A program made the position numbers and the translations under genes. DNA of 26,067 nucleotides from Bacillota bacterium (GTDB taxonomy: Bacteria > Bacillota > Clostridia > Lachnospirales > Lachnospiraceae): assembly GCA_023389295.1 (NCBI GenBank), contig JAEWEO010000335.1, positions 1 through 26,067 of the forward strand. Reading direction: 5' to 3'. Of this stretch, positions 7,035 to 13,782 are shown piece after piece; position 1 is the first letter of the stretch; the number at the start of each line of letters is the position of its first letter. The notes below the pieces were generated by a model that worked only from the letters and a program-made list of their open reading frames with translations, did no database searches and was not told where the DNA came from.

Positions 7035-7511
7035 CTATTTTTTTACCTTGATTGCATCAATGGTTTTTAAAGCCTCCTTTGCCATTTCACAGGAAGGAAA
7101 TAGGGAGAGAGTCTTAATATATAGTTGCTTTGCCATTTCTTTATTACCAAGTTGTCCGTAGCAAAAGGCCATGTTTAAGAGCGCCATCTCAATATAAGAA
7201 ACCTGGCTGGAAAGCAAGGTGACATAACGATATTTGTCTATCCAAGAATACTTCCAAAAGAAATCAAAACTTCTTTGAAATTCTATTATAGCCTTATCGT
7301 ATTCGGATTTTCTATAGTAATCCATCCCCCTTTTGTGTGGAGCAAGTAATTTTATCCTAAGGATAATAGCAACAAAAAGATAAGTTGTCGCTGCATATAC
7401 AACGGAATTATTTATTCCGAATAATTGAAAGACAAACATTAAAATGATAATAACGAGTAGTTGCAAAATATAGATTTTTCCCGGTTGTTTAACCATAGTT
7501 TGTGATGACAT
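7035..7511 (-). CDS. Two-helix membrane protein with a TPR domain
   Basis: 158 residues. Two hydrophobic helices (about 14-32 and 36-53) anchor the protein in the membrane, and the remainder, from about residue 56, is helical with tetratricopeptide-type repeats: RGMDYYRKSEYDKAIIEF (61-78) and MAFCYGQLGNKEMAKQLYIK (114-133), each with the Gly/Ala and Tyr spacing of TPR helices. The TPR part is probably cytoplasmic and binds a protein partner. GGGAG stands seven bases before the ATG. It is divergent from the large activase gene, with about 150 bp between the starts, and is followed by the lysine-rich gene on the same strand. I do not recognise a named family and the function is unknown. Confidence 0.8.
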   Translation of the reverse strand: MSSQTMVKQPGKIYILQLLVIIILMFVFQLFGINNSVVYAATTYLFVAIILRIKLLAPHKRGMDYYRKSEYDKAIIEFQRSFDFFWKYSWIDKYRYVTLLSSQVSYIEMALLNMAFCYGQLGNKEMAKQLYIKTLSLFPSCEMAKEALKTIDAIKVKK

Positions 7512-7663
7512 AATTTAACTCCCTTTTCTTTGATCTTAATCTTATTGTATCGTTATATACCTAGTAAATGCAATAGATATTTTCCGGACAACCATCTTTG
7601 TTGTATGAATTTGAAAATAGAAGTACATACTACATAAGTGTATGAATTTTAGGAGTTGACCAT

Positions 7664-10600
7664 ATGGAAAAAGGTAAATTAGGGATCGATATCGGATCTA
7701 CAACGGTTAAGATAGCTTTATTAGATGATCATAATAATCTGATTTATAGCGAGTATAAAAGACATCTATCAGATATTAAACATACAGTACTTCAAATGAT
7801 TAAGGATTGTTATGCAACAATGGGAGACCTTTCGCTAAACATAAATATTACGGGTTCCGGTGGACTCTCTCTCTCGAAGTGGTTGAAGCTTAATTTTATT
7901 CAAGAGGTAATTGCTTGTCAGAAGGCAGTACAAGAACTCATTCCCGAGACGGATGTAGTAATTGAGCTTGGCGGTGAGGATGCAAAGATTACTTATTTTC
8001 GTGGTGGCATGGAACAGAGAATGAATGGTAGCTGTGCCGGTGGAACAGGTGCCTTCATTGACCAGATGGCGGTTCTTTTAGATACGGATACCCTCGGTTT
8101 AAATGAGTTTGCCAAAAATCATAGGGTCATCTACCCGATTGCTTCCCGTTGCGGTGTATTTGCTAAGACGGACATACAACCTTTGATTAATGACGGAGCA
8201 AGAAAAGAGGACATTGCAGCCTCCATCCTACAGGCGGTAGCAAACCAAACCATCGGTGGATTGGCCTGCGGAAAACCAATTCGAGGCAAGATTGCATTTC
8301 TGGGAGGTCCACTATATTTTTTGTCTGAGTTAAGAAAACGGTTTTGTGAAAGCCTAAAATTAAATGACAGCGATGCTATAACGCCAAAACATTCACAGCT
8401 ATTTGCAGCTATCGGAGCGGCTTACGAAGCTCCTAAGGAAAAGGAAATTAAGTTAAAGGAACTGGTTGCAAGGGCTGAGAAGGTTGCAGATTATAAAGAA
8501 GATGAGGTTAAGTTCCTAGAACCCTTATTTGTGGATGAAAAAGAGTATGCCAAGTTTAAAGAGCGTCATGGGCGGGCGAAGATAGCTAGAGGAGATTTGG
8601 CAAGCTTTCGTGGCAGAGTATTCCTTGGCATCGATGCAGGTTCGACAACAACGAAGGTAGCATTAATTGGAGAGCAGGGAGAGCTGCTATTTTCACATTA
8701 TTGCAATAATGAAGGAGAGCCATTATTAAAGACGGTAGGTATATTAAAAGAGTTGTACGACCGTTTACCCCCTAGCACAAAGCTATCCAAATGTACGGTA
8801 ACCGGTTATGGGGAAGCCTTAATAAAGACTGCGTTGCATGCTGATTTCGGAGAAATTGAAACTATAGCTCATTATAAGGCTGCGGAGCATTTTCTTCCCG
8901 GAGTGGATTTTATTCTGGACATTGGTGGTCAAGATATGAAGTGCCTAAAGATTAAGAATGGGGCAATAGACAGCATACTATTAAACGAAGCCTGTTCCTC
9001 CGGCTGTGGTTCCTTCTTAGAGGGTTTTGCTAAGTCACTGAATCTAAGCATAGAGGATTTTGCAAAGGAAGCTTTGTATGCGACCTCACCAACAGATCTA
9101 GGAACCAAGTGTACGGTCTTTATGAATTCTAAGGTGAAGCAAGCACAGAAGGAAGGTGTGGGGGTGTCTGATTTATCCGCCGGACTCTCTTATTCTGTTA
9201 TTAAAAATGCATTATTTAAGGTAATTAAGATTAGAGATAACAAAGAGCTTGGAGATAAAATCATTGTTCAGGGAGGAACCTTTTATAATGATGCAGTACT
9301 CCGGTGCTTTGAACTTATTTTGGGCAGGGAAGCAGTCAGACCTGAACTATCCGGTTTAATGGGAGCTTATGGAGCAGCACTTATCGCTAAGGAACGATAC
9401 TTAGAGGGTGAGAAGACAGCTCTGTTAAAAAGGGAGGAGTTAACGAACTTTGCCATGAAGTCTAGTCATAGCCGATGCACGAAATGTGGTAACAAGTGCC
9501 TTCTGACCGTTAATACATTTTCAAGTGGTGAACGTTTTATTGCAGGAAATCGGTGTGAAAGAGGACTTGGATTCGTAAAGTCAAATCACGTGCCTCTACC
9601 TAACCTCTATGCTTATAAGTATCAGAGAACCTTTGATTATAAGCCAATCGATGTCGAGGAGGCAGTAAGAGGAACCATTGGTATTCCAAGAGTTCTAAAT
9701 ATGTATGAGAACTATCCGTTTTGGTTTACCTTCTTTACAGCACTAGGTTTTCGTGTGATTTTTTCCTCTCCTACCTCAAAAAAGCTTTATGAAAAAGGAC
9801 TTGAGACAATACCTTCTGAATCAGCCTGTTATCCGGCAAAGTTATCCCATGGACATATTTTAGATCTTATTAAACAAGGGGTGGATACCATATTTTATCC
9901 CTCCATTGTATATGAAAAAAAGGAATTTAAAGAGGTTACCAATTATTACAATTGTCCCATTGTGATCTCTTATCCGGAGGTTATAAAACACAATATCGAT
10001 GATTTAAAATCAAAACACATTAAGATAATTTCACCGTTTCTTTCCCTTGAGAATACCAAAGTATTAACCAAAAGGCTAATGGAAGAGTTAGGAGAATATG
10101 AGGTTACACTAGGGGAAGTTAAGCTGGCAGTTCAAAGAGCCTGCGAGGAGAGGGAGAGGTATAAAAGAGATATAAAAACAAAAGGTGAAGAAGTACTTGA
10201 ATTTCTGAAACAAAACAAGAAAAGGGGAATTGTACTCTGTGGTAAGCCCTATCATGTTGATCCGGAAATCAACCATGGTATCGCAGAATTAATTGTTTCC
10301 TATGATATGGCAGTATTAACAGAGGATAGCATTGCCCATCTATCAGATCTTAGGCAGAAGCTTCGGGTGGTGGATCAATGGGTTTATAATTCCAGGCTAT
10401 ACAGAGCGGCTAGTTTAGTCTCTAAGGAACCATGTTTGGATCTGATACAGCTCAATTCCTTTGGGTGTGGTCTGGATGCAGTGACCTCCGATCAGATTGC
10501 AGAAATATTGGCCGCCGGTGGCAAAATGTATACCATGTTAAAAATCGATGAAGGCAATAATCTGGGAGCCGCGAAGATTAGAATTCGGTCTTTAAAGGCT

Positions 10601-11890
10601 GCGATGGAGGAGCGGGATAAGAAAGAGTACCAAACACATGTGGAAGATACCACCTATCATATAGTTCCTTTTACTAAGAAAATGCGTAAAACTCATACCA
10701 TTTTGGTCCCCCAAATGGCACCCATCCATTTTGAGCTTATTCAGGAAGCTACCAAAAAAAGCGGATATTCCATGGAGGTATTACCGGCATATGACAAGTC
10801 AGCAATTGAAGAAGGACTGAAATATGTCAATAATGATGCTTGTTATCCGGCTATTATTATGATCGGACAAGTGGTGCAGGCGCTGAAATCAGGAAAATAT
10901 GATCTAAATCATACCTCGGTTATTATCACACAAAGTGGAGGTGGATGTAGAGCCACGAATTACATTGCTTTCTTAAAAATGGGGTTAAAGCAAGCGGGAT
11001 TTTCCAATATCCCTATTATTTCCCTAAACACCTTAGGTTTAGAGAAACAGCCTGGCTTTAAATTATCCCTCGGTTTGATTAACCGTTGCATTATGGCAAT
11101 GATTTATGGTGACTTATTCATGCGGCTGTTAAACCGAACCAGACCCTATGAGCGTTTTCCGGGATCAGCCGCGCTTTTATACGAAAAATGGAAGGCAAAG
11201 GCAGTTTTAAATATAAAATCCAGTAACAGGATTGTCTTTGGACGTAACATGCGAGGAATTATCCGTGATTTTGACCAATTGGAACTATTAAAGATAAAGA
11301 AACCTAAGGTAGGAGTGGTAGGAGAAATCTTAGTAAAATATCATCCTACTGCTAATAATGATATCGTAAAAATTTTAGAACAAGGAGGAGTTGAGGCTGT
11401 TGTACCTGATCTTATGGATTATTTCTTATATTCTGCTTACAATTCACGCTTCCGATTCCGATATCTTGCCGGGACGAAATTAAATAAGCAGTTAAGTATT
11501 TTGGTAACCGGTTATATCATGAGTTACCGAAAGGTTATGAAACAGGCACTAGAACAGAGTAAGCGCTTTGAACCGCCCACTCCCATTGAGGAATTGGCAC
11601 ATATGGCATCTTCCGTCCTATCACTTGGAAATCAAACCGGTGAAGGATGGCTTGTTACAGCTGAGATGCTGGAGTTTATTGAGCAGGGAACCAGTAATAT
11701 CATCTGTGTTCAACCCTTAGCCTGTCTTCCCAACCACATTACCGGAAAGGGGATGTTCAAGCCATTAAAGGAAAGATATCCCCAGGTAAATATTATGCCC
11801 ATTGACTATGATCCGGGAATATCCAATGTGAATCAGTTAAACCGGATTAAACTGCTACTTTCCGTTGCCATGAAAGATAACAAAGAGTAA
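7664..11890 (+). CDS. Fused 2-hydroxyacyl-CoA dehydratase activase-type protein, two ATPase plus two dehydratase-like modules
   Basis: A 1408-residue soluble iron-sulfur ATPase of the BadF/HgdC superfamily. Two ASKHA ATPase modules are present: residues 5-255 (IDIGSTTVK; cluster cysteines C124 in SCAGGTGAF and C163 in RCGVFA) and 320-580 (IDAGSTTTK; C444 and C448 in EACSSGCGSF, C483 in KCTVF). A cysteine cluster CTKCGNKC plus C631 (605-631) follows. The rest resembles DUF2229/HgdB-like folds twice: from about 674 (ESACYPAK C722, LCGKPYH C859, NSFGCG C935) and from about 1011 (NDACYPA C1060, GGGCRA C1095, QPLACLP C1354). Family members use ATP to push electrons to a very low potential for dehydration of 2-hydroxyacyl-CoA or for double-cubane-cluster reductions. 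The start is fixed by AGGAG eight bases before the ATG. No separate HgdA/HgdB-type gene or CoA-transferase is adjacent, so the substrate is unknown. Confidence 0.9.
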   Translation: MEKGKLGIDIGSTTVKIALLDDHNNLIYSEYKRHLSDIKHTVLQMIKDCYATMGDLSLNINITGSGGLSLSKWLKLNFIQEVIACQKAVQELIPETDVVIELGGEDAKITYFRGGMEQRMNGSCAGGTGAFIDQMAVLLDTDTLGLNEFAKNHRVIYPIASRCGVFAKTDIQPLINDGARKEDIAASILQAVANQTIGGLACGKPIRGKIAFLGGPLYFLSELRKRFCESLKLNDSDAITPKHSQLFAAIGAAYEAPKEKEIKLKELVARAEKVADYKEDEVKFLEPLFVDEKEYAKFKERHGRAKIARGDLASFRGRVFLGIDAGSTTTKVALIGEQGELLFSHYCNNEGEPLLKTVGILKELYDRLPPSTKLSKCTVTGYGEALIKTALHADFGEIETIAHYKAAEHFLPGVDFILDIGGQDMKCLKIKNGAIDSILLNEACSSGCGSFLEGFAKSLNLSIEDFAKEALYATSPTDLGTKCTVFMNSKVKQAQKEGVGVSDLSAGLSYSVIKNALFKVIKIRDNKELGDKIIVQGGTFYNDAVLRCFELILGREAVRPELSGLMGAYGAALIAKERYLEGEKTALLKREELTNFAMKSSHSRCTKCGNKCLLTVNTFSSGERFIAGNRCERGLGFVKSNHVPLPNLYAYKYQRTFDYKPIDVEEAVRGTIGIPRVLNMYENYPFWFTFFTALGFRVIFSSPTSKKLYEKGLETIPSESACYPAKLSHGHILDLIKQGVDTIFYPSIVYEKKEFKEVTNYYNCPIVISYPEVIKHNIDDLKSKHIKIISPFLSLENTKVLTKRLMEELGEYEVTLGEVKLAVQRACEERERYKRDIKTKGEEVLEFLKQNKKRGIVLCGKPYHVDPEINHGIAELIVSYDMAVLTEDSIAHLSDLRQKLRVVDQWVYNSRLYRAASLVSKEPCLDLIQLNSFGCGLDAVTSDQIAEILAAGGKMYTMLKIDEGNNLGAAKIRIRSLKAAMEERDKKEYQTHVEDTTYHIVPFTKKMRKTHTILVPQMAPIHFELIQEATKKSGYSMEVLPAYDKSAIEEGLKYVNNDACYPAIIMIGQVVQALKSGKYDLNHTSVIITQSGGGCRATNYIAFLKMGLKQAGFSNIPIISLNTLGLEKQPGFKLSLGLINRCIMAMIYGDLFMRLLNRTRPYERFPGSAALLYEKWKAKAVLNIKSSNRIVFGRNMRGIIRDFDQLELLKIKKPKVGVVGEILVKYHPTANNDIVKILEQGGVEAVVPDLMDYFLYSAYNSRFRFRYLAGTKLNKQLSILVTGYIMSYRKVMKQALEQSKRFEPPTPIEELAHMASSVLSLGNQTGEGWLVTAEMLEFIEQGTSNIICVQPLACLPNHITGKGMFKPLKERYPQVNIMPIDYDPGISNVNQLNRIKLLLSVAMKDNKE

Positions 11891-11948
11891 TGGAGTTAGT
11901 TTAAGATCATCCTTCTAAATATTACTTGCAAAAGGGAAGCAAATTAAT

Positions 11949-12032
11949 AAAAAAGTGAATTATCTCTATTCAGAGTTGCCATTATTTACTATAATAGTAA
12001 AGAGAGCATGGATGGAGCGATTCACTTTTTTT
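11949..12032 (+). terminator. Long nested hairpin with T-run after the activase gene
   Basis: AAAAAAGTGAAT (11949-11960) pairs with ATTCACTTTTTT (12020-12031). Inside it, TTTACTATAATAGTAAA (11985-12001) is a perfect palindrome, and CCAT/ATGG (11979-11982 / 12008-12011) can pair around it. The T-rich 3' arm makes it a plausible terminator for the gene ending at 11890, but it is larger and more structured than usual, so a small structured RNA is possible. Confidence 0.5.
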
Positions 12033-12285
12033 ATGTTATAAGTAGCTCGGCAATCATCTAATATAAAGTTATTGCCCAAGGTGAGGAGGATTTTCAGGTA
12101 TATGCCAATAAGGATTTTGAAGCAAGAAAAATATAGCAAGAAGAGTATAGCAAGGAGGAACGGAATATGGAACAGTGTATTAGGGATGCAGTCGCAGTAT
12201 TCAAAAGACGAAGATAAGATCAAATATAAACGAATTTATTAGGGCAAAGTGGAAAATGGGATACAATGAATTAGGAGGAGCGTGA
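12033..12285 (+). other. Non-coding stretch with degenerate 14-bp repeats and a 16-codon frame
   Basis: The 253 bases before the symporter gene contain no clear long gene. Three head-to-tail degenerate 14-bp units start at 12121, 12135 and 12149, each beginning AGCAAG. The third supplies AAGGAGG (12152-12158), a perfect ribosome site eight bases before an ATG at 12167 that opens a 16-residue frame (MEQCIRDAVAVFKRRR) ending at 12217. No strong promoter was recognised; TATAAA-like sequence near 12223 is only suggestive. Confidence 0.4.
12121..12162 (+). repeat. Three degenerate tandem 14-bp units
   Basis: AGCAAGAAAAATAT, AGCAAGAAGAGTAT and AGCAAGGAGGAACG lie head to tail at 12121, 12135 and 12149. 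The first two differ at two positions; the third diverges into a ribosome binding site. Too short and degenerate to name. Confidence 0.5.
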
Positions 12286-13659
12286 ATGGAGAAGGGTATG
12301 AAATTATCGTTAAAAGAAAAAGTCTCTTATGGAATTGGTGCAGTTGGAAAAGATATGATGTATACCATTGTATCCGGATTTCTATTATATTATTATAATA
12401 CGGTACTTGGTATTAGTGGTACATTTATCGGGATTTTGTTTATGATAGCAAGAGTTTTTGATGCCTGCAATGATCCGTTTATGGGGATTCTTGTAGAAAA
12501 GACTAATACAAAGATGGGGAAGTTCCGACCATGGTTACTTATTGGAACGATATCTAGTTCCATTACATTATTCGTAATGTTTTCAGTTCCTAAGTCATTA
12601 AGCGGAACGCCACTTTTAATATATGTTTCAATTGCTTATATTGTTTGGTGCGCCGCTTATACCTTGATGGATATCCCTTATTGGTCCATGATACCTGCGA
12701 TTACGAGTAGTGGAAAGGATCGGGAAAATATATCTGTAATAGCACGTAGCTGTGCAGGACTTGGAGCAGCAATTCCAACAGCTTTGACCATGGTGTTGGT
12801 ACCTATTCTTGGAAACGGCAATGAAAGAGTGGGATTTCAATTGTTTTCCCTGATCATAGGAGTCGTGTTCATTTTATTTATCTTGATCACCGTTAAAAAT
12901 GTAAAGGAAAAGGTGAGGGAAGAGAACAAAGCAGCAACGATTAAAGAAATGTTTTCTGCACTCTTTCATAATGATCAAGCCATGGTGGTAGTTATTACCA
13001 TTGTTATACTTAATACTGCTGTGTACATAACATTAAATTTCGCAATCTATTTCTTTAAATATGATATGGGAAATGCATCCTTATATGGTTTGTTTGGTAT
13101 TATAGGTGGTGCCACACAAATTTTATCCATGACACTTTTGCCTTTGTTGCGAAGAAAATTGAAACGCATGACGATTTTTACCGGAGCGATTTGCATTACC
13201 ATTGCAGGTTATGGTCTGCTCTTTCTAATTGGCTTATGGAATATTAAAAATATAATGATCTTAATGATAGCAGCAATCATCATTTATTTTGGCATCGGAC
13301 TTACTACCGTATTAACAACTATTTTCTTAGCAGATACTGTGGATTATGGTGAATGGAAGACAAAGCAAAGAAATGAAAGCGTAATCTTTTCCATGCAGAT
13401 ATTTGTAGTTCAGTTAGCCTCAGCTTTTGCCGTACTGATTTCAGGAGTCGGACTCGATCTGATAAAGCTTGATGCAAGTGCAGATATTCAAACAGAAGCT
13501 ACTTTACTTGGAATGCGATTTTTTATGATTGTAATTCCTATTATTGGACTCATCCTTGCGGTTATATTTTTTATAAGAAAATATAAGCTGTCAGAGGCAT
13601 ATCTTGAAAATATAACAGCTAAGTTGCAGGAAGAGAAAAAAGAGGAAAGCTGTGCATAG
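12286..13659 (+). CDS. MelB-type glycoside/cation symporter (GPH family)
   Basis: A 457-residue, twelve-helix transporter of the glycoside-pentoside-hexuronide:cation symporter family. Helix II carries RVFDACNDPFMG (residues 56-67), where D59 and D63 match the cation-binding aspartates of MelB in spacing, followed by the loop motif TKMGKFRPWLLIG (75-87) and DIPYWSMIPAIT in the fourth-helix region. Such carriers couple sugar uptake to Na+, H+ or Li+. Because the next gene is a cytoplasmic alpha-galactosidase, melibiose, raffinose or a similar alpha-galactoside is the likely substrate. AGGAGGAG is five bases before the ATG; a second in-frame ATG at residue 5 is less well placed. The stop codon lies within the intercistronic hairpin at 13658-13684. 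The exact sugar is inference from context. Confidence 0.9.
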   Translation: MEKGMKLSLKEKVSYGIGAVGKDMMYTIVSGFLLYYYNTVLGISGTFIGILFMIARVFDACNDPFMGILVEKTNTKMGKFRPWLLIGTISSSITLFVMFSVPKSLSGTPLLIYVSIAYIVWCAAYTLMDIPYWSMIPAITSSGKDRENISVIARSCAGLGAAIPTALTMVLVPILGNGNERVGFQLFSLIIGVVFILFILITVKNVKEKVREENKAATIKEMFSALFHNDQAMVVVITIVILNTAVYITLNFAIYFFKYDMGNASLYGLFGIIGGATQILSMTLLPLLRRKLKRMTIFTGAICITIAGYGLLFLIGLWNIKNIMILMIAAIIIYFGIGLTTVLTTIFLADTVDYGEWKTKQRNESVIFSMQIFVVQLASAFAVLISGVGLDLIKLDASADIQTEATLLGMRFFMIVIPIIGLILAVIFFIRKYKLSEAYLENITAKLQEEKKEESCA

Positions 13660-13684
13660 TGAATTATAAAAAGCATAATTCACT
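13658..13684 (+). promoter_or_regulatory. Intercistronic palindrome overlapping the symporter stop codon
   Basis: AGTGAATTAT (13658-13667) and ATAATTCACT (13675-13684) form a perfect ten-pair inverted repeat with a seven-base loop, overlapping the last two bases of the symporter stop codon. Only a short T-run follows, so full termination is doubtful. An mRNA-stabilising or processing hairpin that sets different levels of symporter and enzyme, or an operator, are both possible. The half-site AGTGAATTAT also occurs at 11954-11963. Confidence 0.5.
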
Positions 13685-13782
13685 TTAGAAGTTTGTGCTC
13701 GATATCTATGGCACAAAGGAACATAAAGGGTAGGCTTCTACCATCATAGTTTGCAGATTTGAAGAAAGGTAAGGTTATTCGT

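Noticed and set aside
11966..12223. 85-codon minus-strand frame
   Set aside because: No ribosome site or promoter was seen, it runs through the palindrome and repeats, and the translation looks like a chance hydrophobic frame of AT-rich DNA.
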